64,000 bases of DNA from DASTSN01 sp035760665. Its GTDB lineage: Bacteria; Bacteroidota; Bacteroidia; Chitinophagales; Chitinophagaceae. This document shows positions 7,955 through 16,143 of the stretch, in pieces (the first letter of the stretch is position 1; each line of letters starts with the position of its first letter). The stretch covers positions 1 through 64,000 of the forward strand of contig DASTSN010000040.1 of NCBI GenBank assembly GCA_035760665.1, given 5' to 3'. Under the pieces are notes generated by a model. That model saw nothing but the letters and a program-made list of their open reading frames with translations. It was not told where the DNA came from and searched no databases. The position numbers were made by a program, and so were the translations under genes.

Positions 7955-8041
7955 AACCCTGTTCAGGGTAAGAGATGTATTGATGTTAATTTGGTAAAAC
8001 CTTTTATGCCTGTATTAGAGCTGTAACTGGAGAGAATCTAC

Positions 8042-9061
8042 ATGAAACATATCAATATAAAGTTTGGTCAATCTGCAACGGATTTTTACCTCGATGCTTC
8101 TTTCAGCTATTTAAAAAAAATTGTTGATCCCAAAAGAGCTGTGCTGATTACAGACGAGCATGTTTTTCAATATCACAGTCAGCGGTTTAAAAACTGGAAT
8201 GTGATTGTTTTAAAACCGGGCGAGGAATATAAAGTCCAGGCCACTGTTGATGCGATTATTGAGCAGTTGATTGAAATGGAGGCTGACCGCCAAACAACAC
8301 TTGTTGGTATAGGCGGGGGTGTAATTACTGACATCACAGGTTATGTGGCATCTGTTTATATGCGCGGAGTTCGCTTTGGTTTTGTGCCCACTTCGGTACT
8401 GGCCATGGTAGATGCGTCAATAGGCGGGAAGAATGGTATTGATGTTGGTGTATACAAAAATATGGTCGGTGTTATCAGGCAGCCTTCGTTCATTTTACAC
8501 GATTTATTCTTTCTCAAGTCATTACCCCAGCAGGAATGGGAAAATGGATTTGCAGAAATAATAAAACATGCCTGCATTAAAGATGCCGCCATGTTTCGGG
8601 AACTGGAAACAAATTCTTTACAAAAATACAGGTCAGTTAAAAGCGTAATGGCAGCCCTCATTCACCGGAATATGATGATTAAAGTAAGGGTGGTACAGAA
8701 AGATGAATTTGAAAAAAATGAACGACGGCTACTCAATTTCGGCCACACCCTGGGGCATGCGCTGGAGAACCAGTATGAACTGCTGCATGGTCAGGCGGTA
8801 GCGATAGGCATGACCTATGCCTGTAAAATTTCTGAACAGCTTACCGGCTTCAGGCACACTGATAAGGTAGTAAGTGTGCTGGAGAAATATGGATTACCCG
8901 CTTATGCACGGTTTGATAAACAAAAAGTATTGACTGTACTAAAAATGGATAAGAAACGGGAAAAAAGGGAAATCAATTACATCTTGCTGGAAAAAATCGG
9001 GCGGGCGGTTATCCAACCCATTCCGATAAAGCAGGTAGAAACATTTATTGCGCAATTTTAA
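8042..9061 (+). CDS. aroB: 3-dehydroquinate synthase
   Basis: A 339-residue enzyme of the second shikimate step, converting DAHP to 3-dehydroquinate with NAD+ and a divalent metal. Visible hallmarks are the NAD-binding GGGVITDITGYVAS segment, the FAEIIKHACIKD helix with a metal-ligand Glu, and NFGHTLGHALE carrying a metal-ligand His. The 87-bp gap before it contains only a short palindrome (7956-7969), so cotranscription with the upstream gene is likely. Confidence 0.95.
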   Translation: MKHINIKFGQSATDFYLDASFSYLKKIVDPKRAVLITDEHVFQYHSQRFKNWNVIVLKPGEEYKVQATVDAIIEQLIEMEADRQTTLVGIGGGVITDITGYVASVYMRGVRFGFVPTSVLAMVDASIGGKNGIDVGVYKNMVGVIRQPSFILHDLFFLKSLPQQEWENGFAEIIKHACIKDAAMFRELETNSLQKYRSVKSVMAALIHRNMMIKVRVVQKDEFEKNERRLLNFGHTLGHALENQYELLHGQAVAIGMTYACKISEQLTGFRHTDKVVSVLEKYGLPAYARFDKQKVLTVLKMDKKREKREINYILLEKIGRAVIQPIPIKQVETFIAQF

Positions 9062-9073
9062 ATAGCCGGGATC

Positions 9074-10381
9074 ATGAAAGCGACAATTGTACCGTCATTT
9101 TTAAAAGGAAATATTCTTGCCCCGGCTTCGAAGAGTTCCATGCAGCGGGCCTGTGCTGCAGCGCTGCTGGCAAAAGGAAAAAGCATTATCCGTAACCCGG
9201 GGCACAGCAACGATGACAAAGCAGCTATCGGGATTATAGAAAATCTTGGTGCTGTGGTAACCCAGGGTCATGAACAACTGATGATTGAAAGCAACGGGGC
9301 ACCTTTTGCTGCAGCGCCTTCGTCACTGCGAATTAATTGCGGGGAGAGTGGTTTAGGCATTCGTATGTTTACCCCCATTGTTACGCTCAGTAACAGGGAT
9401 ATCATCATTGACGGAGAAGGAAGCCTGCGTAACCGGCCGATGGATTTTTTTGATGAAATCCTTCCGCAGTTGGGATTGACTGTTGTTTCTAATAATGGCA
9501 AACTGCCACTACGCATTAAAGGAACACTGCAACCTCAGAATATAACGATTGACGGATCACTGAGCTCCCAGTTCCTTACGGGTCTGCTGCTGGCCTTTGC
9601 CGCTGCTGATGCCTGTGATATTTCGGTAAAAGTGAAGAATCTGAAAAGCAAACCCTATATTGATCTGACGCTTGATGTGATGAAACGTTTTGGTCTGAAA
9701 ACGCCTGAAAATCAAAACTACGAAACGTTTTATTTTTCCGCAGTGTCTCATTCATTGACCGCAACAGAACATCACTATACAGTGGAAGGTGACTGGAGCG
9801 GCGGTGCTTTTTTACTAGTTGCCGGAGCCATAGCTGGCGACATCATGGTGCGGGGGTTAGATATGTATTCCACCCAGGCTGATAAAGCGGTTGTGGAGGC
9901 TTTGATTGCGGCCAATGCCGGTATCGCGGTTGAAGCCAAAGGAATCAAACTCCTGCATAAAGACATGCAGGCATTCTCTTTCGACGCCACTGATTGTCCT
10001 GATCTTTTTCCGCCACTCGTAGCACTGGCTGCGTATTGCACCGGTGCAACGACTATAAAAGGCGTACAACGGCTGACGCATAAAGAGAGTAACCGGGCTA
10101 TTACCTTGCAGGAAGAGTTTGGAAAAATGGGAGTACAGATAGAACTGGCAGATGATATAATGACAATCCATGGTGGTAAGCGACCTAACGGTACTGTTGT
10201 TCACTCCCGGCATGATCACCGCATTGCTATGGCTTGTGCGGTTGCTGCATTACGGGCAAACGGGGAGACGGTGATTGAAGATGCGGAAGCGATTAATAAA
10301 TCCTATCCGGATTTTTACAGGGATTTGCAAGAACTTGGAGCTGCCATATCTTTACCAAATAAGTTTTTATTTCATGAATAG
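9074..10381 (+). CDS. aroA: 3-phosphoshikimate 1-carboxyvinyltransferase (EPSP synthase)
   Basis: A 435-residue enzyme joining shikimate-3-phosphate and phosphoenolpyruvate. PASKSSMQRACAAALLAKG near 17-35 is the conserved N-terminal PxSKS motif, and RHDHRIAMA near 378-386 is the C-terminal catalytic signature. The glyphosate-site loop reads NCGESGLGIRMF rather than the typical LGNAGTA, so it belongs to a divergent subgroup often seen in Bacteroidota; effects on inhibitor sensitivity are not predictable here. It starts 12 bp after aroB and overlaps aroC by 8 bp. Confidence 0.94.
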   Translation: MKATIVPSFLKGNILAPASKSSMQRACAAALLAKGKSIIRNPGHSNDDKAAIGIIENLGAVVTQGHEQLMIESNGAPFAAAPSSLRINCGESGLGIRMFTPIVTLSNRDIIIDGEGSLRNRPMDFFDEILPQLGLTVVSNNGKLPLRIKGTLQPQNITIDGSLSSQFLTGLLLAFAAADACDISVKVKNLKSKPYIDLTLDVMKRFGLKTPENQNYETFYFSAVSHSLTATEHHYTVEGDWSGGAFLLVAGAIAGDIMVRGLDMYSTQADKAVVEALIAANAGIAVEAKGIKLLHKDMQAFSFDATDCPDLFPPLVALAAYCTGATTIKGVQRLTHKESNRAITLQEEFGKMGVQIELADDIMTIHGGKRPNGTVVHSRHDHRIAMACAVAALRANGETVIEDAEAINKSYPDFYRDLQELGAAISLPNKFLFHE

Positions 10382-11366
10382 TTTTGGGCGCATATTTCGT
10401 GTAAGCATTTTTGGAGAATCGCACGGCGAGTCTGTTGGTATTGTCATTGATGGCTGCCCGGCGGGCTTGCCATTATCGGCAGAAGACTTGTTACCAGACC
10501 TGGAGCGGCGAAAAGGCGGTACCCAAAAAGGAACCACGCCGCGACAGGAAGACGACTTCCCGTTTTTTAAAAGCGGTATTTTCAACAATCAAACAACCGG
10601 CGCTCCCATCACTATTTTATTTGAAAATAAAAATACCCGTAGCGGTGATTATGAAAAACAGCGGGCGGTACCACGTCCCGGCCATGCTGATTTTGTAGCA
10701 CAAAAAAAATTTGGTGGCTTCGAAGATTTTCGCGGCAGCGGTCATTTCAGCGGCCGCTTAACCGTTGCGCTGGTGGCAGCAGGGGTGATTGCCAAAAAAC
10801 TGATCAGCCCGGCGATGGTCAATAGTGCTATTCTTGAAATTGGCGGTGAGAAAGATCTGGAAAAAGGATTGCAAAAAGCCATTACAGCCAAAGACTCCGT
10901 TGGAGGCATCGTGGAATGCCGGGCGCAAGGTCTTCCCGTTGGTTTAGGAGAACCTTTTTTTGATTCTGCTGAATCGTTGCTGGCGCATGCGGTATTTGCA
11001 ATTCCTGCTGTTCGTGCTGTGGAGTTTGGTACCGGATTTGCCGCTGCCCGCATGTTCGGCAGTCAGCACAATGACGCCATCACCACGATGGACGGAAAGA
11101 CCAGTACCAACCATGCAGGTGGCATCGTAGGTGGGATTACCAACGGAAATGAATTGGTTTTACGCATTGCAGTTAAACCCACTTCTTCAACACCAAAGGA
11201 ACAGCACACACTGAACTGGGAAACAGGCGACATGGAAACGGTATCGATCAAAGGCCGTCACGATCTCTGTATTGCCCTGCGGGTGCCGGTGGTGCTGGAG
11301 GCTGTTACAGCCATTGTGCTGGCTGACCTGCTCTTGCTGGAACAACGAATCAATAGAATCCTGTAA
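10374..11366 (+). CDS. aroC: Chorismate synthase
   Basis: A 330-residue FMN-dependent lyase that makes chorismate from EPSP. The start is set at ATG 10374 because the family begins with NSFGRIFRVSIFGESHG; the upstream in-frame extension to 10275 is unrelated sequence inside aroA. Conserved segments include GRIFRVSIFGESHG, FRGSGHFSGRLT and HAGGIVGGITNG. It overlaps aroA by 8 bp. It completes the chorismate pathway genes of this operon; aroD/Q, aroE and aroK are not in the window. Confidence 0.95.
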   Translation: MNSFGRIFRVSIFGESHGESVGIVIDGCPAGLPLSAEDLLPDLERRKGGTQKGTTPRQEDDFPFFKSGIFNNQTTGAPITILFENKNTRSGDYEKQRAVPRPGHADFVAQKKFGGFEDFRGSGHFSGRLTVALVAAGVIAKKLISPAMVNSAILEIGGEKDLEKGLQKAITAKDSVGGIVECRAQGLPVGLGEPFFDSAESLLAHAVFAIPAVRAVEFGTGFAAARMFGSQHNDAITTMDGKTSTNHAGGIVGGITNGNELVLRIAVKPTSSTPKEQHTLNWETGDMETVSIKGRHDLCIALRVPVVLEAVTAIVLADLLLLEQRINRIL

Positions 11367-11368
11367 GT

Positions 11369-11671
11369 ATGCCGCATATTTATCACATTACCACGCTGCA
11401 AAACTGGCAGCAGGCCCAGGGGGCGGGCTATTATGAAGCTCCCTCGCTGAAAGAAGAGGGATTTATACACTGTTCGCAGGAAGCACAGGTTACTGCTGTG
11501 CTGGAGCGATACTATGCCGGTAAAACGGGACTTATAAAACTGGTTATTGATCCGGACCGTTTAACCAGTAAACTGGTATATGAATGGTCCCCTTCGGTGC
11601 AGGATACTTTTCCGCACATTTATGGATCGATTAACCTGGATGCAGTTGTGGAGGTCGTTCCATTGCGCTAA
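11369..11671 (+). CDS. DUF952 family protein
   Basis: A 100-residue cytoplasmic protein with the DUF952 signature (IYHITT near the start, GFIHCSQ around 31-37, FPHIYGSINLDAV near the end). The family fold resembles a glutathione S-transferase-related or ADP-ribosyl-like small domain, but its biochemical role is unknown. It begins 2 bp after aroC, so it is probably a passenger of the aromatic operon. It overlaps the convergent dipeptidase gene by 4 bp. Confidence 0.85.
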   Translation: MPHIYHITTLQNWQQAQGAGYYEAPSLKEEGFIHCSQEAQVTAVLERYYAGKTGLIKLVIDPDRLTSKLVYEWSPSVQDTFPHIYGSINLDAVVEVVPLR

Positions 11672-12384
11672 TGCTGCCTGAATTTTTTAAAATCAATATC
11701 CAGAACGTCAAAATTTCGTTGACTGGTATAATAGTAATGCCACCACTCTGTTTCCAGGGCTTTAAAACCATGCTTTTCCATAACGCTTTTTAAGAGTAAG
11801 CGATTTTGTAAAATCTCTGCGGGTAAGCTTGTAAAATTCTGGTGTGCCGTGTCGGAAAAATTATCAAAGCCCGTTCCCATGGGCAGTTCTTCTCCGGATG
11901 TTCTGTTTATGATAGTGAGGTCAACAGCTATGCCACGATTATGACCGCTTCCTTTAGATGGGTCGGCTACATATCGCTCATCTTTAATAAGATGCCACAT
12001 TTTTACAGTTACACTGTAGGGCCGGTACGCATCAAAAATTTTTAAACCAAATCCTTTTGCGGCAAGTTCCCGGTCCACCTGGGCAAGGGCTTTAGCAGCT
12101 TCTGCACGCATGAAAGTTTTTGTACCCTGCGAATACAAACGAACACCAGTGAAATTATTTTTAGTAGCATACCGTAAATCATATACGAGCTCGGGAATCA
12201 GTGATTTCAATTCAACCATTTCCTTATTCCTGTCGTCTTTCACTGAAAAATTATATTGTTGAATGGTGTGAATGACCTGTAATGAATTGGTTTGCTGTGA
12301 GTAGGCAGCTTCAACGATAAATGTTGAAAAAATGCAGAACAGACAGGCCCTGAAATGAAAACCTTTTGTTATTTTGTTAATCAT
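11668..12384 (-). CDS. D-alanyl-D-alanine dipeptidase (VanX/DdpX family, M15D)
   Basis: About 238 residues from the ATG at 12384; an in-frame upstream ATG at 12423 would add 13 residues but spoil the signal peptide. An N-terminal signal sequence (FRACLFCIFSTFIVEAAYS) points to the periplasm. Zinc and catalytic residues of the family are visible: His148 and Asp155 in GHNRGIAVD, and Glu213/His216 in ETEWWHYYY. It hydrolyses D-Ala-D-Ala. Periplasmic location and the cell-wall neighbours suggest peptidoglycan turnover rather than glycopeptide resistance; no vanH or vanA is adjacent. It is divergent from the L,D-transpeptidase gene. Confidence 0.88.
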   Translation of the reverse strand: MINKITKGFHFRACLFCIFSTFIVEAAYSQQTNSLQVIHTIQQYNFSVKDDRNKEMVELKSLIPELVYDLRYATKNNFTGVRLYSQGTKTFMRAEAAKALAQVDRELAAKGFGLKIFDAYRPYSVTVKMWHLIKDERYVADPSKGSGHNRGIAVDLTIINRTSGEELPMGTGFDNFSDTAHQNFTSLPAEILQNRLLLKSVMEKHGFKALETEWWHYYYTSQRNFDVLDIDFKKFRQH

Positions 12385-12424
12385 ACTGTCGCTAATCAGA
12401 CAGAAAATTAGTGTAAATATCAAT

Positions 12425-14152
12425 ATGCACCATACACACGGTAAGTTCGCTGGTCACGTACATATAGCCCTGCTTTTTTTTATTTCGGTTGCGAATGTTT
12501 TCCTTTTGCCGTCCTGCAAAAGTCATTCCCGTCCCAGGGCGAAGGAGATAGTTGCTAAGCCGGAGGATATTGATGCAAAAGCGTCGGATATTATAGCGCA
12601 AACAGTAGAAGATGCAGCGAATAATTTTGGTAAGGTTGATGATTCCATCACGCTCAGCCAGCCACAGGTGACCCGTCATATATACCAGCAGTTTCAAAAT
12701 GAGGTTCGCTGGTCGCAAAAAGAAAATTGGTTGCCGCTTGCCGATTCGTTGTACACCTTTATCAATCAATCCCGCCTGTATGGATTGCTGCCGATGAACT
12801 ATCATATTAACCAGTTGTCTTCCATACGGGCAAGAATCGCAGCCGATACGGCTGGCAAAGAAGACCGGAAAGATGCAGTTTTATGGGCGAAGGCTGATTT
12901 GATGTTCACAGATGCATTCGTGCAAATACTGCATGATATAAAACTCGGCAGGTTGCCAAACGACAGCATAACAATGCGGCAGGATTCTGTTTTGACCAAT
13001 GATTTTTATGTAAAAAAACTGCAGGCATTTTTCCAGCCTGTTTCACTGACTCAAATAGTGGATTCGTTAGAGCCAGATAACAAAGATTACCGCGACCTCA
13101 AGGCCGGTATCCCGCAGTTTCTGGATAGCGCGCATTTCAAACAATACACATTTATTGCTTATCCCTACAGCGACTCCCTGCAATTTGTCAAAGATCTTTT
13201 GAAGCGGCTGAACGAAGAGGATAGCCTTGTGAAGGATCCTGCTGCTGCCTATGATTCCCTGCAGATGGCGAAATTCCTCTTGCAATATCAAAAGAAAAAA
13301 GGGCTGGCGGCCGATGGTAAATTTGGTCCCCAGGTGTTAAACGCACTGAATAATACCGACAACGAAAAATTTATAAGAATTGCCATTTCAATGGACCGCT
13401 GCAAACTGCTACCGCCCAAAATGCCTGAAAAATACGTGTGGGTAAACCTGCCGGGCTTTTATTTACAATTGCGGGAAAATGATACTGTCAAAATTCAATC
13501 CCGCATTGTTTGTGGCAAACCTGCAACACGTACGCCGGTATTGAACAGCAGCATTTATAACATGATCACCTACCCGCAGTGGACAATCCCCACCAGTATC
13601 ATTGTAAAGGAAATATTACCCGGGCTAAAAAAAGACCCGGGTTACCTGGCAAAAAAAGGGTATTCACTGTTAGATAAAGATGGTAACGAAGTGGACCCCT
13701 ATTATGTGGACTGGTCTAAATATCACAAAGGCATACCTTATAAAGTTATCCAGGGAAGCGGTGATGACAATGCGCTGGGGGTGCTGAAATTCAATTTTGG
13801 CAATAAATATGCTGTATACCTGCATGATACCAACCAGCGTTACCTGTTCAGCAGAGCAGTAAGGGCATTGAGTCATGGTTGTGTACGGGTACAAAATTGG
13901 GATAAGATGGCATATTATATCCTTAGCAATGATAGCGCCTCGGTATTTGGTGCCCGTGGGAAGTACCTGCCTGCCGATTCGTTAAAGCATTGGTTGAAAA
14001 ACAAGGAAAAGCACAGCATTGCTGTCAAAAACAAAATCCCGCTCTTTATCCGGTACATGACCTGCGTGGGAAACGATGGCAAGATCATGTTCTACGATGA
14101 TATTTACGGTGAGGACAGGCAGTTGCGGGAGCGTTATTACCACGTTCAGTAA
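12425..14152 (+). CDS. L,D-transpeptidase (YkuD domain, YcbB-like) lipoprotein
   Basis: About 575 residues from the ATG at 12425. A signal peptide ends in a lipobox-like LLPSC. An elongated N-terminal region leads to a peptidoglycan-binding segment (KGLAADGKFGPQVLNALN), then the YkuD catalytic domain with SHGCVR (catalytic Cys486, His484). It would form 3-3 peptidoglycan cross-links or attach proteins in the periplasm. The architecture (scaffold, PG-binding domain, YkuD) matches YcbB/LdtD. The RlpA-like gene starts 9 bp downstream. Confidence 0.93.
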   Translation: MHHTHGKFAGHVHIALLFFISVANVFLLPSCKSHSRPRAKEIVAKPEDIDAKASDIIAQTVEDAANNFGKVDDSITLSQPQVTRHIYQQFQNEVRWSQKENWLPLADSLYTFINQSRLYGLLPMNYHINQLSSIRARIAADTAGKEDRKDAVLWAKADLMFTDAFVQILHDIKLGRLPNDSITMRQDSVLTNDFYVKKLQAFFQPVSLTQIVDSLEPDNKDYRDLKAGIPQFLDSAHFKQYTFIAYPYSDSLQFVKDLLKRLNEEDSLVKDPAAAYDSLQMAKFLLQYQKKKGLAADGKFGPQVLNALNNTDNEKFIRIAISMDRCKLLPPKMPEKYVWVNLPGFYLQLRENDTVKIQSRIVCGKPATRTPVLNSSIYNMITYPQWTIPTSIIVKEILPGLKKDPGYLAKKGYSLLDKDGNEVDPYYVDWSKYHKGIPYKVIQGSGDDNALGVLKFNFGNKYAVYLHDTNQRYLFSRAVRALSHGCVRVQNWDKMAYYILSNDSASVFGARGKYLPADSLKHWLKNKEKHSIAVKNKIPLFIRYMTCVGNDGKIMFYDDIYGEDRQLRERYYHVQ

Positions 14153-14161
14153 ACATTTTTT

Positions 14162-14593
14162 ATGCGACCTTATTCTATACTTTTTTTTATTCTCATCATT
14201 TCATCCCTGGGCAGGGCCGAAGGTCAGCAGGGCACTGTGGCAAAAAAGAAAAAAGCCACTCCTAAAATTCTTTACGGAACAGCCAGTTATTATGCAGATA
14301 AATTTAATGGTCGCAGAACAGCCAATGGTGAGATTTTCAGTCAAAAGAAAATGACGGCTGCCTGTAATGTGCTGCCGCTGGGCACCTGGATAAAAGTTAC
14401 AAACCTTCGCAATGGTAAATGGGTGATCGTTAAAACAAACGACCGTCTTCATTCCAGGATGAAGAGAGTAGTGGACCTAAGCACTACTGCTGCCCGGCAA
14501 TTAGGCTATTATAAAGCCGGGCTTGCCAAGGTGAAAGTGGAGGTTCTGGGCAAAAAAAAGCCGGTTCTTAAGAGCTCCGGGGGTAAACAATAA
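14162..14593 (+). CDS. RlpA-like double-psi beta-barrel protein
   Basis: A 143-residue exported protein. The N-terminal signal peptide (YSILFFILIISSLGRAEG) is followed by a double-psi beta-barrel (ASYYADKFNGRRTANGEIF through VVDLSTTAARQLG), the core of RlpA lytic transglycosylases. No SPOR domain is present, so septal targeting as in E. coli RlpA is not indicated. It lies immediately after the L,D-transpeptidase gene, probably in the same transcript. Confidence 0.88.
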   Translation: MRPYSILFFILIISSLGRAEGQQGTVAKKKKATPKILYGTASYYADKFNGRRTANGEIFSQKKMTAACNVLPLGTWIKVTNLRNGKWVIVKTNDRLHSRMKRVVDLSTTAARQLGYYKAGLAKVKVEVLGKKKPVLKSSGGKQ

Positions 14594-14621
14594 ATTATTT
14601 CTGGATATAGGACAGACCTTT

Positions 14622-14629
14622 TATTTTTG
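14622..14629 (+). promoter_or_regulatory. TAnnTTTG -7 box for the OmpA-like gene
   Basis: TATTTTTG lies 27 nt before the ATG at 14657 and matches the Bacteroidota -7 consensus. Confidence 0.55.
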
Positions 14630-14656
14630 TTTTGACTTAAACCAAACTACCACACT

Positions 14657-15982
14657 ATGAAGAAGATTTTGATCGTCTGTTTGTGCGTTTATTTTGCTCT
14701 TTCCTCTGCAACCGCACAAAAAGGAGCCTACATAAGACCTTCGGGCTTTGGATTTAGCTTTGTTTTGAACGATTACGCCACGCCCCAGCGTATACGCAAT
14801 GGTTCCATTACGCAGGTATTCAGGGATAAAAAATGGGCAAAACTCAAGGAAATGGGTCCAGGTATCGCTGTAAATTATTACCGCGGTATCACTAATCACC
14901 TGGATATTGCTGCTACCCTGGCTGCTTCTTCGGCAGATGTGCCTGATGTACCGGCGCATGATGATCTGCTGCTGGAAGGTGATGTATCTGCCCAGCTTAA
15001 AATGATGACGGACAATTATTACGTGCAGCCCTATCTTTCCGCTGGTATAGGCGGCAGCAAGTACGGGGGATATTATGGCGCCTTTATTCCGCTGGGCATG
15101 GGGTTAAAAATAAATGTATCCAGCGAAACATCCGTTATTATTAATACGCAGTACCGTATTCCGGTAACTACAGAAACCAACGGGTATCACTTTTTCCATA
15201 GCATCGGCATAGCCGCTAATATTGGTAAGAAGAAAGCAGCTCCAGTGAAAGAGGTCATCATACCCGAGGTGAAAGATACCGATGGTGATGGTATTGCAGA
15301 CGATAAAGATAAATGCCCAACGCAGGCCGGAGTAGCCAAATACGACGGGTGTCCTATTCCGGATACGGATAAAGATGGTATTAATGACGAAGAAGATAAA
15401 TGCCCCCAGGTTGCAGGCCTTTCCCGCTACCAGGGTTGCCCAATTCCCGATAGCGATAACGATGGTATCAACGACGAAGAAGATAAGTGCCCGTCTGTAC
15501 CGGGTGTGGCCCGCTACGAAGGATGTCCCGTTCCTGATACCGATAAAGACGGCGTAAATGATGAGGAAGACAAATGCCCGTCCGTACCGGGAGTGAAGGA
15601 AAATAAAGGTTGCCCGGTTATCGCAGAAGAGGTAAAGAAAAAGATCGACTATGCTGCTCAAAATATTTATTTCTCCATCGGTAGTTATAAACTGTTGAGT
15701 AAATCTTACAAAGGACTGAATGAAGTGGTGCAAATCATGAATGAGAATCCTGATACGAAACTGATGATTGATGGTCACACCGATAATACTGGTAAGGCTG
15801 ATTTAAACATGATCCTTAGTCAAAACAGGGCTAATGCTGTAAAGCAATACCTCATCAGCAAGGGAATTGATGAAAGCAGGCTCGTTGCCACTGGCCACGG
15901 GCAGGACGAACCAATTGCCGATAACAAAACGGCTGCCGGACGTGCGAAAAATCGCCGCGTGGAAATGAAACTCGGTTATTGA
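14657..15982 (+). CDS. OmpA-family outer membrane protein with thrombospondin type 3 repeats
   Basis: A 441-residue protein. It has a signal peptide (CVYFALSSATAQ), an N-terminal beta-barrel-like domain (about 20-195), and four Asp-rich calcium-binding TSP3 units between about 208 and 320 (each DxDxDGIxDxxDKCP, closing with GCP). A C-terminal OmpA peptidoglycan-binding domain follows (about 335-441; MIDGHTDNTG, NRANAV, GRAKNRRVEM). It would anchor the outer membrane to peptidoglycan. The repeats are also similar at the DNA level (15277-15610). A strong terminator follows at 16002-16037. Confidence 0.93.
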   Translation: MKKILIVCLCVYFALSSATAQKGAYIRPSGFGFSFVLNDYATPQRIRNGSITQVFRDKKWAKLKEMGPGIAVNYYRGITNHLDIAATLAASSADVPDVPAHDDLLLEGDVSAQLKMMTDNYYVQPYLSAGIGGSKYGGYYGAFIPLGMGLKINVSSETSVIINTQYRIPVTTETNGYHFFHSIGIAANIGKKKAAPVKEVIIPEVKDTDGDGIADDKDKCPTQAGVAKYDGCPIPDTDKDGINDEEDKCPQVAGLSRYQGCPIPDSDNDGINDEEDKCPSVPGVARYEGCPVPDTDKDGVNDEEDKCPSVPGVKENKGCPVIAEEVKKKIDYAAQNIYFSIGSYKLLSKSYKGLNEVVQIMNENPDTKLMIDGHTDNTGKADLNMILSQNRANAVKQYLISKGIDESRLVATGHGQDEPIADNKTAAGRAKNRRVEMKLGY

Positions 15983-16001
15983 TCCGAAAATAAAAGTTAG
16001 G

Positions 16002-16037
16002 AAAAAGGCTGTTTCGAATCACGAAACAGCCTTTTTC
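16002..16037 (+). terminator. Strong intrinsic terminator after the OmpA-like gene
   Basis: aaaaaggctgtttcg and cgaaacagccttttt form a long A/T-flanked stem with a short loop. It is symmetrical and could act in both directions, but no minus-strand gene ends here. Confidence 0.9.
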
Positions 16038-16143
16038 TATATATAAAAAAGCGATGATGGTTGAATAACCGGCAGTAATATCAGTATTCAATGAAGCGGT
16101 ATTTAGTTGACCAGCTCATTACTGCAAGCCCTGATAAACTTTA

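Noticed and set aside
7956..7969. Palindrome ACCCTG-TT-CAGGGT between DAHP synthase and aroB
   Set aside because: The loop is too short for a hairpin, there is no T tract, and a single short palindrome is not enough to claim an operator.
10275..10373. N-terminal extension of chorismate synthase
   Set aside because: The family begins at the ATG at 10374; the extension is out-of-frame aroA sequence.
11668..12384. VanX-like enzyme as glycopeptide resistance
   Set aside because: No vanH or vanA genes are adjacent, and the signal peptide and neighbours point to envelope turnover.
15104..15778. Minus-strand 224-codon hydrophobic frame
   Set aside because: It is a shadow of the TSP3 repeats of the OmpA-like gene; its repetitive sequence mirrors those repeats.
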